NCBI GenBank assembly: GCA_032164245.1
Contig: JAVMKO010000001.1
Span: 81,961,892-82,025,891 of the forward strand
Length of the DNA stretch: 64,000 bases
Direction: 5' to 3'
Source of the DNA: Sternotherus odoratus
Taxonomy: Eukaryota > Chordata > Testudines > Kinosternidae
Part shown: piece after piece, positions 33,408-43,570 of the stretch
Layout: each line of letters begins with the position of its first letter
How positions within the stretch are numbered: position 1 is the stretch's first letter
Notes under the pieces: generated by a model
Seen by the model: the letters and a program-made list of their open reading frames with translations, nothing else
Databases searched by the model: none
Told to the model about the DNA's origin: nothing
Translations under genes and position numbers: made by a program

Positions 33408-36400
33408 GTAGGCATGACACTGGTGATGGAGGCGCGAGAGAGCACATGGCTCAAGCGCTTGGTGCACTGGACTTTAGGAATAATCTGCTTTTGAGCCTCC
33501 TTGAGAGGGTTACAGGGGAGAAAGCAAGGAGGGTGGTTGTGGCTCATTAGCCCTGGGGCTTTGGTTCTCTCTAGTGTTTGTTTGAACTGACTTTTCTTTC
33601 TTGCTTGCTCGTTTCTAGGGCAGTGGGTTTCCCGTCACTGTGGTTTCTGGGCCAAAAGCTTTAACTTTTTAAGGTTTTTTCCTCCCCCGCTACTCGAAAA
33701 GTCTGGGGTCTTGTCACTCCCTTTGCCCTGGTCAGCCAGCCCACTAATGAAGTTGAACTCCAGGTCACCACTGACAGAACACAGTGAAGCAAACTGTTGG
33801 TGTGAGGTGGGTGTCCCTCCCCGGCCTTCCAATTCCCTGCAGGAAGGGAAGGGAAACAGCACGGGAGGATATAAAGAAAGGGGTGGGGGGGAAGAGATGA
33901 GAGAAAAATTGCACACAACCAATTTTCATGGAATCTGTGATTTCATCAAATTCGCTGCGATTACCTGTGATTCTGTCCCCCCCCCCACTAAATTTCACAC
34001 GATGAAGCCACCCCCCTAATCATTTCGGTCCTCTCTTCCAGCCTGCCACAGCCTCAGGCCAAACCCTCTAGAAATGTGGGAGGTAGGGCCCTAGCTCCTT
34101 TCAAAACCCAGTTTGAATCTGTGGCCTGAGATGGGGCACATTCCCACCCCACCCTCCTCCACTGGAGTGTGTGATCCTGGGGTTAGGGCGGGAGATCCCC
34201 CCGGGCCAACCTCCAGAGAGGCCCCACAATACTGAGTATTTGAGCATCTGGGGCTAGAGCAGTGAGTAGCATTTCAATGGTCTTGAGGTCCCCTCCAGTG
34301 GGGTGGACATTTTGGGTTTTGAATCCCCTGGGCGCCCTGTTTCAAGTGGCATATGCCATGAGCTTTAACAGTAAATTGAGATCCCCTTATGTATCAGTTC
34401 TGCCTGCCCAATTTCAGAGGTCACCAATCCCCATGGGTGCATGCTAAAAAATGCTGCACATAAACATGTTCTTGCTTTGAGTGCTTTACTTGTGTTATGG
34501 TAAGGTCAGCTTCACTAAAGTGACGCCAATGACATATTGTTGATATTTTAAGAAGGGGCTGCTACCAGAATTCTCACTTAGCTGGTACTAAATCCCATAT
34601 ACCAGAGGCATGGCATTCACTTGCAAGGGGAGGAGGTGGCGCAGATGACTGGAGAATCTATCGGTCGGCTTCCCCTGTTTGAACGAGAATGTTTTCTTTT
34701 AAGCATAGCTAAGGAGAGGAGCAACATTGCTTGGCAAACCCATACTCAGCGCCCTTCACTGGAAAGGTCTATATTTCGCTCTTGAAAAATATCCTGAATG
34801 TAGTATTCTTGCATGACAATTTTTGGTTCTGGTAGCGGCCACAGTATGTTAGACGCTTTCCAAAGAGAAAAGAAGGAATTGTCCTTGCTCCAAATTGCTC
34901 ACAACCGAAAAGACAAACAGAGAGAGGGTAGGGGAAATGAATACAGCATAAACAATAAGAAAAGCTGGCCATGGGTGTGTATAGCCATATCTTGGCAATA
35001 CAGAATATTAATAACATAATGGGGAGGAAGTGCAAGGGGTGTTTGTTTTTTTGCATAACATTAGGCTGACCATATGTACCGTTTTGAACGGGACAGTCCC
35101 ATTTTTTTCATATTTCCCGACCGTCCCGTCGTTTTAATCTAAATGTTAATTTTGTCCCGTTTTTTGTAAAACAGATCTGGGCAGGTCCCTCTTTGCAAGC
35201 TGCTTTCTAGGGGAGGTTCTGATTGGTTGGGGTTTTTTTCTGCCTTGAGTCTGGAGCCTGACCCCGAAGAGCTTTGCTCCTTGCCAGGCAACCCAAACGA
35301 GAACAGTGTAACCTGGACGGGAAAACAATGCGGCGCTCAAACTCCGTCTGCTCCCAGCAGTGCAAGCTCATCCTCTCCCCGCGCAGGGTGCCCCTAAGCT
35401 CCTCAGCTGCGTTTCTTCCATGACTTTCCCTGGAGATCTCCCCCACCCCATGGCCATGTGGCTCCTGGTTGATTTGTTACAGGGTTGGGATCAGAAGGCA
35501 GAAATTAGCCCTGCTTCACTCCGGGGAGTTTCATGCCTGAGAACTATTTATGTCTCATAACTTCTGGCCGGCAGCCCCCCCCCTTTCCCTCCCCCCCCGC
35601 CGGCGCGCTCGGTCCCTGGCTGCAGCTCCGGACAGCTCCGCTCCGCCGTCGGCTTCAGCCCGCTGCCCGCTGCCTCCTCTTCTCTCTATCCCTCCTCCTT
35701 CCCTTCTCTCCATCCCCCTTCTCCATCCCTCCCTTCCTCCCTGCTCTCTCTCCTTCCGTCCACTGCCTCCTCTTATCTCCATCCCTCCCTTCCTGCCTTG
35801 TCTATCCCTCCATCCCTCTCTTCGTTCTATCTCCTTTCTCCATCCCTCTCTTCCTCCCTTTTCTCTCTCCCTCCGTCCACTGCCTCCTCTTCCATCTCCC
35901 TTCTCTCCATCCCTCCTTCTCTGTCCCTTGCCTTCTCCATCCCCCCTGCTCCCTACCCCCATCTCTTCTCTCATCCATCCATCCTCTCCCTTCTCACCTT
36001 CCTGCCTTCTCTCCCTCCGTCCCCTCCATCCTCTTCATCCCCCATCCCCCCACCTCTGTTCTGTTTATTCCTCCATCCATCCCCCCCCAGTTCCCCCTCT
36101 GCCTCCCCCCCGCCCGGCGCTGGGGGGCCCAGGTGGGGCCATGGCGCTGGTCACCTCGCCCACCGAGCTGGAGTGCCTGGCCAAGCTGCTGTTCTGCGGC
36201 AAGGGGGCGCTGCGCCAGAAGGTGATCCACGTGGTCAAGAGCCACAAAGTCACCGCACACTTGTGCAAGCAGCCCACGTTCTGCAGCCACTGCACCGACC
36301 TCATCCGATGAGACCCCCCTAGAGCCCCCCAGCCTCCCCCGACCCCCCCCCCCAGCGCCCCTCAGCCCACGTTCTGCAGCCACTGCACCGACTTCATCTG

Positions 36401-39400
36401 GTGAGACCCCCTGGGCCCTAGAACCCCCCCAGAGGCCCCCCCCCGTGCCCCTCAGCCCACATTCTGCAGCCACTGCACTGACTTCATCTGGTGAGACCCC
36501 CCTAGAGCCCCCCAGAGTCCCCCAGCCACCCCCCCAGCGCCCCTCAGCCCACGTTCTGCAGCCACTGCACCGACTTCATCTGTTGAGACCCCCCAACCCC
36601 GTCCCGTTTTTGCCATCCCAATGTCCCGTTTTTGTCTCAAGGAAATATGGTCAGCCTACATAACATGCATAGATTATCCCTCACTACCGCAAGGCCTAAT
36701 CAGCTAACTGGTTTTTTGTAGGAATCAAGAGGTATTTGAATACAGGGAGGCCTTGCAGATGTCTGTTGGCACAGTAGTGTGTCCAGCTTGTACTAAGTGA
36801 AAGAGCTTGTAGGTATATATCATCCCCGGGAATATTTTTGGAAAATACTTGACACTTGATGCAGCTGGATGCATTTCAAGCAAAACAAAAATTGTCCTTC
36901 AGAGGCATTTGTAGGAGTCCAAAAGATATATATCATCTTTGACAGGCATAATTTAGCCATAGCCAGGCAGAGGGTGAAGGGAGGATCGATCACAAGCATA
37001 GAAATGATCATAACTTTCTTCCAATTTAGTCTTTTAACAAGGCTAATTGATCTTTATTTGCACTGGGTGGAGAATGTGTCTGCAACAAATTGCTTCGCTT
37101 ATAAACTACAACAGCATATAATTCAAATGATATGAAGCAAAGCAATTTGTTCCATGTCCTTCCCTAAGAGATACCTGTTGGCCAGTCATTTCTTTCTGAA
37201 ATAAACCAGGTCATGGGGAAGAAACAAACAAGAAGGAACAGACCCATCTTTGTACATGTAGTACCGGACAAAGGACGAAATTGACTCACAAATTCTTTGT
37301 TCTGATACACTGGTGCCATCTTAAATGAAAGCCCTTAATGAATGCTCACCCACATAAAGAATCTTTTTGCTACACATCTGTTCCTATTATCCGTATACTC
37401 GGGGTGTTTGTCAATTTAATCAAACTAATATAATGATGTTGCAAGACTGAGAATCTGACACGAGACTGAATGGCCCATAGAAGCTGAACTCCCTTCTTAC
37501 TGCCCTGTAGGGGTCTCTAGTTAAAGGTGGAGGGACTGGCATACCTGCTATTGGCCAATAGCATCATTCCACATGGCAGTGAAACCTGGTGCCCATCATG
37601 TTGTGAGAGATGGTTTGGTGGTGAAGGCACTGGATTCAAGAGATGTGGGTTCAATTCCTGGCTGTACCACAGACTCTTTGAGCAAGTCACTTAACCTCTC
37701 TGTGCCTCATTTCCCCACGTGTAAAATAAGGATACCAATAATTTTTTGCCTCTTCTTTATTTGCCCTGTTTCTTTGGAGTATGTGATCTTCAGACCAGGG
37801 ACGGCCTCTTTGTGTCTGTACGGTGCCTAGCTCAATGGAGCCACGATCTCGGTGCTACTGTGACACAAATGATACATACTCATTAGGTACGATATGAATA
37901 AATAGTAATGGGAGCCAGTAGTCCCCTTTCGTTGTCACGGTAGAATGTGGGGCAAAAGTGATGTTTCCTCTGGGATTGGCTGCCTGCAGTATCAACCCCC
38001 TACACTCCCCCCCCCCCCCCCCAGGTCTCCAGCTCCCAGTAAATTCAGCATCAGAGGGATATCAACAGGTCTGGTTTTGAACCACCTTCCCACCGTCTCC
38101 ATTTCAGGAAACAGAGCTCCGGTTTGTAGCTTTGGATGGTGTGGGAGACTCGCCGGCCCTGGGATGGCTGCAGGCCTTGTGCTCCTCCAGCTCGTTACCC
38201 AGTTGCCCCCAATTATCTAACAGTGCACAGTGGCAGAACTGCGGTGTCCGATATCAGGCTTAGGTGGCGGATGGGTGAGAGAAGCGGTAGGATTAACACA
38301 CACTCTCTGCCATGGTGTTAGGGGTGCTTGCTGCTGGCCGCACACACACAGGATTCTGTGGCACAGCCCCCACACTTCTCCGTCAAAGGGCTTTTGGTAG
38401 CACCTTTGACCATTGTATTTCAGTGCAGTACATGGCTCCCCTGGGGGCGGGGGAGAGATGTCTAACACTGTTCCCTCCTGGTGGATTTAAGAGCAGCACT
38501 GATGGGCTCAGATGGGAACTCAGACTGTAATAGCTGCAATGCCTCGTGGAACAGAGTTTGAAGCAGCAGCCAGGGCATTAAATTGTATGAGAGCCCCAGG
38601 GCAGGTGAGGGATGAAGGGTTTTCTCAGACAAATGTCAGTCACTCCCTGGGGTCCCGGCTGGCCCTGTGCCCCTACCCTGATCCTAATACACTGGCACAA
38701 TCCCAGGTGACTGGTGCCAAAGGGCTAAACAGCTGTGAAAAACAAGTAAGATGGGCACCTGCTCTGTGGCATCATTTGAAAACATTAAGTGCACTGCCTG
38801 CCTGCCTCTCATGGAGAGAGATGGAGAAGGCTGGGATCGGTTATCTTAGAAAGGAGACAAATACGAGGGAATAGGATTAAACGTTATAAAATTATGCTTG
38901 CTCCAGGGGAGGAGCTTCTGTTCTCCCTGACTCGTAACACAAGAAGAAAGGGATGTGCACTGAAATGTAAAAGCACCAAATTCAAAGTGGATAGAAGGAA
39001 ATACTTTCCCACACTATGTGCAATTGGACTGTGGAATTCACTGCCACAAGATGTCGTTGAAGCTAAGAACTTAGCAAAATTCCAAAAAGGATTAGATATT
39101 TATGTGGGCAACAAGAATAGCCGAGTTGTAATCGCTATTACTGAAAACCTGGAAAAGATCTAAAACTTCATGCTTCAAGGCACAGGTGCTGGAACTAGGA
39201 GTACCGGGGTGCTACCGCACCCGTTGGCTTGAAGTGGTTTCCATCATATCCAGGGTTTACAGTTTGGTTCAATGACTCTCAGCAACCCTGTATACAAATT
39301 GTTCCAACACCCCTGCTTCAAGGGTCAGACAAATCTCAAACAATTGAGGGCTAGGATGAGACCTTCATGGGAGGGAAATGATCCCACATCTGCTTTCTTG

Positions 39401-41352
39401 TGGGGTTCTTACACCTTCCTGTGAAGTATCTGGTTCTGACCACTGTCTGCATACACTGCCGTCGGCTGTGTGATTGCAGTGTGCTTAGGGAAACCCGAAC
39501 TCTAGCTAGTTTGGATACTGGAGCAGCACAGTTGCATGGCCTGGACATGCCTACCAAGAACCCTGGTTAATTACTTGGATGGCTAGCCCACGCTGATGTC
39601 TGTTCTGCCTCAGCTTCACTGCTCCAGTACCCAGTCTAGCTAGATCAAAGCTAGCCCGGGTATGTCTACTCGAGCTGCAACCATACGGCAGTGTAGAGAT
39701 TGGTATGATACTGAACTAGATGGACCTTGGGTTTGATCGGATTCCTGTGTTTTTTTTCCCCATCCTACCTTTGCACCTCATGGGTTCCCTGCCTCTGTTC
39801 ACAGACTCTTTCAGCTTCACCCTGAGACCCAGGAGCGCTTTGCCAAGTTCAAAAACCTGAAGACACTCGACGAGCTGAGGGGCTCCGAAGAGGTGAAGAA
39901 ACACGGCACCACCGTCCTTACCGCCCTGGGCAAAATCCTGAAGCAGAAGAACAATCATGACCATGAGCTGAAGCCACTGGCAGAGAGCCACGCCACCAAG
40001 CATAAAATCCCCGTCAAGTACTTGGAGGTATGGGAACTGGGGAGGGTTTCTCGGGTGAAAGGGGGTTTGGTGTGTGTAGACAATGTGGGCTTGAGTGGGA
40101 GCGCGGGTTGCACCTCTCTTCACTGATGTCTAGCTGGCCTGCTCTGAGCTCTGTGTGAGGTAGGAGACCACTGTAATATTGGGAGGCTCAGCTCCTGGGG
40201 TGTGTGTCCCCCTGTTGACATTGCTCACACGCAACCCTTAACAATAACAAACCAGTGGGTGCAGCGCCAGCACCCGTGGGAAACCAGATCATATTGGAAC
40301 AGTGAGTGACAGCGCCCCAGGGACTTCTTTGTGTTACCACAGCACCTGGAGGCCCCAGTGAAGATGGGGGACCTATTGTGCTAGGCACTATCCAAACACG
40401 GAGGGAGAGTTTACAGTGTAAAGGACAAGGCAGACAAAGGATGGGAGGGGAAGTGACTTCGCCAGGATCACGGAGCAGGTCGGTGACAGATCCAGGACTA
40501 GAATCCAGGTGTCTCCCAAGTCCCAGCCTAGTTCCCCATAGGCCACGCTGCCTCTCGAATGGCTGAGGGAAGGACGACTGAATTCAGTCCTAGGACTTGT
40601 CTACGCAAACACTTAATTTGTGGCCAGCTGGAGTGTCAATCTGTCTGGCAGTAGCTTGCTGCGCACTAAGTGCCTGGATGCCTCCTGCTGCCGTACACCT
40701 AAAGCTCCTAGTGCGCTTTGATCTACTCCCATTTCAAAGAAGGGTAGATCAAAGTGCACTAGGGTGTAGCAGCTGGGCACATGGACACTCAGTGCAGAGC
40801 GGGATAGTGTGGGATAGATTTACACCCCCGCTTGCCGCAAGCTAAGTGTTTGTGTAGACAGTGGGTCTCAAACTTTTGTATTGGTGACTCCATTCACTCA
40901 GCAAGCCTCTGAGTGTGACCCCTCCCAAAGAAATAAAACACTTTAAAATATATTTAACATCATTACAAATGGGGGAGGCGAGCGGGGTTTGGGGTGGAGG
41001 TTGACAGCTCATGACCCCCCCCATGTCATAACCTCGTGATCCCCTGAGGGGTCCTGACCCCCAGTTGGAGAGCCCCTCCCCTAAGATGTGATTTCCACTA
41101 TCTGCAAACAATTTTTCTCTCTGCATTTACTGAAAGGTCCCTGCTGTGAGTGATGCTTACTTGTCCCTTTTCCTTTCCTCCCCCTCCCCCTCTCCTCCTG
41201 GACAGTTCATTTGTGAAATCATTGTCAAAGTCATTGCTGAGAAGCATCCCTCGGACTTTGGAGCCGATTCCCAGGCTGCCATGAAGAAGGCCCTGGAGCT
41301 GTTCCGAAATAGCATGGCCAGCAAGTACAAGGAGTTCGGTTTCCAGGGCTAG
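33313..41352 (+). CDS. MB: Myoglobin, 3 exons, 154 aa
   Basis: Oxygen-binding haem protein of heart and skeletal muscle cytosol. Seen: exons 33313-33407 (95 nt), 39805-40027 (223 nt) and 41206-41352 (147 nt with TAG) join to 155 codons, the standard vertebrate myoglobin length. All introns are GT/AG at the canonical globin positions (after the second base of the Arg31 codon, and after Glu105). Numbered without the Met, distal His64 lies in VKKHGTTV, proximal His93 in AESHATKHK, and Phe43 in QERFAKF. The start [20 protein letters not shown] and the end KYKEFGFQG match turtle myoglobins as I know them. No frameshift or stop is present, so the gene looks intact. Intron 1 is 6.4 kb and carries transposons; intron 2 is 1.2 kb. 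Confidence 0.98.
35640..36110 (+). repeat. CT-rich low-complexity tract inside the hAT element
   Basis: Irregular repeats of CTCCATCCCTCC and CTTCCTCCCT type run for about 470 bp. Lack of stops creates long spurious ORFs in several frames on both strands. It could be an expanded 5' UTR of the captured exon. Confidence 0.8.
36141..36308 (+). pseudogene. Captured exon 1 of a classical protein kinase C gene (PRKCG-like)
   Basis: An ATG in good context (GGGGCCATGG) opens a frame containing [13 protein letters not shown], then VVKSHK, then [11 protein letters not shown]. This is the pseudosubstrate (KGALRQK) and the start of the C1A zinc finger (HxnCxxC) of classical PKCs. The LFC and KSHK residues fit the gamma isoform best. 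The frame stops just where the PKC exon 1 donor should be: the usual FIW reads LIR and the donor has decayed to CGATGAGA. The upstream 18 residues are not recognisable. Only the first half of a C1 domain is present, so a functional kinase product is not possible. Source gene is inferred from remembered family sequence. Confidence 0.8.
36270..36595 (+). repeat. Four tandem ~91-bp copies of the captured exon end and splice donor
   Basis: Units start at 36270, 36363, 36453 and 36545 (spacing 93, 90, 92). Each encodes [10 protein letters not shown] followed by the exon/intron boundary. Units 2 and 3 keep a consensus donor ATCTG|GTGAGACC; units 1 and 4 have lost it. Retention of intron bases after the donor shows that genomic DNA was captured, not a spliced transcript. 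Confidence 0.85.
37605..37885 (+). mobile_element. Near full-length CryI-type SINE in myoglobin intron 1
   Basis: tRNA-like head with intact B box GGTTCAATTCC, then GAGCAAGTCACTTAACCTCT and TGTGCCTCATTTCCCC, and a 3' tail GTACGGTGCCTAGCTCAATG. One of the best-preserved copies in the window, so it is useful for subfamily assignment. Confidence 0.88.
38805..39165 (+). mobile_element. CR1/L2-like LINE fragment in myoglobin intron 1
   Basis: One frame contains [40 protein letters not shown] and [14 protein letters not shown], matching the C-terminal end of CR1-clade proteins but a different subfamily from the 31-kb and 60-kb copies. Short 3' end only. Confidence 0.75.
39181..39315. mobile_element. 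Short hAT MITE in myoglobin intron 1
   Basis: 135 bp, ends CACAGGTGCTGGAAC and GTTCCAACACCCCTG, perfect 8-bp duplication CTTCAAGG at 39173-39180 and 39316-39323. Confidence 0.85.
39805..40027 (+). CDS. MB: Myoglobin exon 2
   Basis: 223 nt, the usual vertebrate size. Acceptor TGTTCACAG|ACTC, donor TTGGAG|GTATGG. It encodes helices B to G start, with both haem histidines (His64 and His93). Confidence 0.98.
40315..40558 (-). mobile_element. tRNA-derived SINE, antisense, in myoglobin intron 2
   Basis: Tail-type text (ATTGTGCTAGGCACTATCC) comes first, then GAAGTGACTTCGCCAGGATC and TCCCAAGTCCCAGCCTAG, so a near-complete copy is on the minus strand. Confidence 0.75.
40594..40858. mobile_element. 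Palindromic MITE in myoglobin intron 2
   Basis: Inverted ends CTTGTCTACGCAAACACTTA and TAAGTGTTTGTGTAGACA. Inside, the arms around 40700-40765 (CTAGTGCGCTTTGATCTAC against GTAGATCAAAGTGCACTAG) form a second hairpin. About 265 bp. Confidence 0.8.
40859..41077. mobile_element. hAT remnant in myoglobin intron 2
   Basis: Starts CAGTGGGTCTCAAACTTTTG and ends near CCAGTTGGAGAGCCCC, the pattern of CAGTGGTTCTCAAAC-type elements. It contains AAATAAAACAC. No target duplication found. It directly abuts a palindromic MITE on its left. Confidence 0.65.
41206..41352 (+). CDS. MB: Myoglobin exon 3 coding part
   Basis: Acceptor preceded by a long pyrimidine tract (CCCCTCCCCCTCTCCTCCTG then GACAG). It encodes helices G and H through GFQG and a TAG stop. 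Confidence 0.98.
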   Translation, partial: FICEIIVKVIAEKHPSDFGADSQAAMKKALELFRNSMASKYKEFGFQG

Positions 41353-42800
41353 CGTGAACATGAGGCGACACCTCCACGGAGGCCCAGCAGTGCATCTTAG
41401 AATAGCTTCCTAAGCCCCGGTTTGGGTGCCTCTTACGTGACCATCCAAAAAGTAAGGGGGACGCTTTTGATTAGAGCAGTGTTCAGTCTCTCGCCAAAGA
41501 GAGGCGCTCGCAGTGAGAGCTGTGATAAACCATTGTCCTTTCCTGGCTTCACCTAGAGAAGAAATAATCTGTTTTCTTAGCAAAATGATGTATTTGTTCA
41601 TTAAGGAATGACCTGAGCTTGGCCCCAAAGGCCTCATCTCATAGCAGAGGCAGAGAGTAGGAGAATGCTTAAGAAGAGATGCCTGAGAATGCGTGTGGGA
41701 GGGAGAAACTGGGCTTGAAATCAGAACTCTCCTGCCTGCTGCCAGAATTGACACCACTGATGGACAGCCTTGGCCAACGTCTCCAAAAGGAACCAGGGGT
41801 TTAGGTGCCCAACCGGAGATGCCATAAAGGGGCCTGATTGTCAGGAAGTGCTGAGCTCCTGCCCTCTGACAATCAGGTCTCCGTAAGGTGTCAAAGTCAC
41901 TAGTTTGGGAGATCTTAGTAGCCTCACATGAGCCACCAAAGTGAATGGGCTGTGGGGAGCGTCCCACTTTCCCCTAAGCGGTGTGTGTGTGACAGTCTCT
42001 CAAGAGCAGGGATGAGACATGTTAGCAGGTTTCAGCAGGGAGCTTGCATTTTCACTAATGGTATTATGCCAGTTCTGAAGAAAAGCACAGTCCTTCAGCC
42101 TCTCGGGGCTGGCAAGTGTGTCACTAGTTGCTAAACTCTCATTAGTGAAAACTCTCAAGAGAAAAAAGAACGAGGAGTACTTGTGGCTCCCTAGAGACTA
42201 ACAAATTTATTTGGGCTTAAGCTTTCATGGGCTACAGCCCACTTCATCAGATGCATGGAGTGAAAATACAGTAGGAATATATATATATATATACAGAGAA
42301 CATGAAAAGGTGGGGGTTCCCATACCAACTGGAACAAGACTAATCAGTTAAGCTGGGCTATTATCAGCAGGAGAAACAAAACTTTTGTGGTGATCATCAG
42401 AATGGCCCATTTCAAACAGTTGGCAAGAAGGTGTGAGTAACAGTAGGGAAAAAAATGAGCATGGGGAAATAGTTTTTAGTTTGTATAATGACCCATCCAC
42501 TCCCAGTCTTTATTCAAGCCTAATTTAATGGTGTCCAGTTGCAAATTAATTCCAGTTCTGCAGTTTCTAGTTGGAGTCTTTTTTAAAAGTTTTTTTTTGC
42601 GACTTTAGGTGCCACAAGTACTCCTCATTCTTTTTGCTGATACAGACTAACCTGGGTACCACTCTGAAACCTGTCTCAAGAGCAAGTATAGGACTCCCTT
42701 GATCCACAGCCGCTGCTGCTACGCATTTACATTTCCATCACACTGAGTATGGTGAATAGTGTGTTTCTTAGTAAATAAATATGCTTGCTGTACCGGAGTC
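41353..42800 (+). other. MB: Myoglobin 3' UTR with poly(A) signal
   Basis: AATAAA at 42774-42779 is followed by a GT-rich stretch (GTCTGTATCTGCGTCTT), so cleavage is likely near 42795-42800. The UTR includes a 512-bp Penelope-like insertion at 42162-42673. Without it the UTR would be about 0.94 kb. The transcript end is inferred. Confidence 0.65.
42162..42673. mobile_element. Penelope-like insertion in the myoglobin 3' UTR
   Basis: 512 bp flanked by TCTCAAGAG at 42153-42161 and 42674-42682. From 42162 to about 42597 it is antisense to the GIY-YIG ORF end and 3' region; from about 42600 to 42673 it is the sense tail (GGTGCCACAAGTACTCCTC to CACTCTGAAACCTG). The inverted ends therefore mimic terminal inverted repeats. 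Confidence 0.85.
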
Positions 42801-43374
42801 TGTATCTGCGTCTTACTTTTGAGAAGTGCCTATGTGAGAAGCAGGGGAGGTGGAAAAAGGAGAGAGTAGCAAACACCCAGCATTTCCTCTCTGTGACCAT
42901 CACAGGACATCACAGGCCCCTGTGGTACCAGTCAACGTCTTGAGAGGTACTTGGAGTCTGTATGGTGTAGAGGAAATCAAGCTGCCCTATGGAGGAATAA
43001 AAGGCCCTTATATTTGTGTATGAGTCAGACATCCTCAACTCTGTCATTGCTCAAATACCAGCGCAGATTCACAGGCTTTAAAACTCCACCCCAGCTGAAC
43101 TCTGGGTCCCTGACTGTGCTGTGTGGTTTCCTTGACCAAACTCTGTGGCTACTGCTGGGTTGGGGATTCTCCTTGGCCCAGCATGGGTTCTTCCTTTCAC
43201 AGATGCTCGGCTAGTGCTGCTTCTGCAGAGAACAGAAGGTGACACTGTACTCTACCGTCTAATGGTAGCACATTTCTTATGAAAACTGAAACATGGCAAC
43301 ACAAGAAATGCAACTCCTAGCTCAAGAGGGCAATAGGGGGATGCAGCTGGCAGACAAATGGTTAAAACCTGCAA

Positions 43375-43570
43375 TGGTCAGTGGTTAGCCTAAGACTTGG
43401 AAGACCCTGCTCTGCCACAGACTTCCTGTTTGACCTTGGGCAAGTCACTTAGTTTCACTGTGTCTCGAGATATAGTCGTATTTCCCTACCTCACAGATCT
43501 GTTGTGAGGAGAAATACATTGACAATCGCGAGGGGCTCAGTATGATTGTAATAGGGGCTCTACATACCTT
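43375..43570 (+). mobile_element. CryI-type SINE
   Basis: TTGACCTTGGGCAAGTCACT, then GTGTCTCGAGATATAG and CAGATCTGTTGTGAGGAG. The head is decayed. Confidence 0.75.

Larger units (their letters stand above)
35062..36658 (+). mobile_element. hAT-type non-autonomous element carrying a captured PKC exon
   Basis: Seen: perfect inverted ends TAGGCTGACCATAT and ATATGGTCAGCCTA, flanked by a perfect 8-bp duplication CATAACAT at 35054-35061 and 36659-36666. The 8-bp size indicates the hAT superfamily. Subterminal parts are rich in GTCCCGTTTT motifs. No transposase is present. The interior holds about 390 bp of unrecognised sequence (35173-35560), a CT-rich tract (35640-36110), and a fragment resembling the first coding exon of a classical protein kinase C gene (36141-36308), followed by partial tandem copies. 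It lies in myoglobin intron 1, in the same orientation as the gene. The inverted ends resemble those of the small TAGGGTGACCAG elements elsewhere in the window, so it may be mobilised by the same source. Confidence 0.9.

Noticed and set aside
35533..36322. Open frames of 174-253 codons upstream of and through the PKC-like exon
   Set aside because: Mostly a CT-rich low-complexity tract; only the last 56 codons of one frame have recognisable protein similarity.
42162..42673. DNA transposon with terminal inverted repeats in the myoglobin 3' UTR
   Set aside because: The inverted ends come from an inverted Penelope-like tail. The interior encodes the end of the GIY-YIG ORF, and the duplication is 9 bp.
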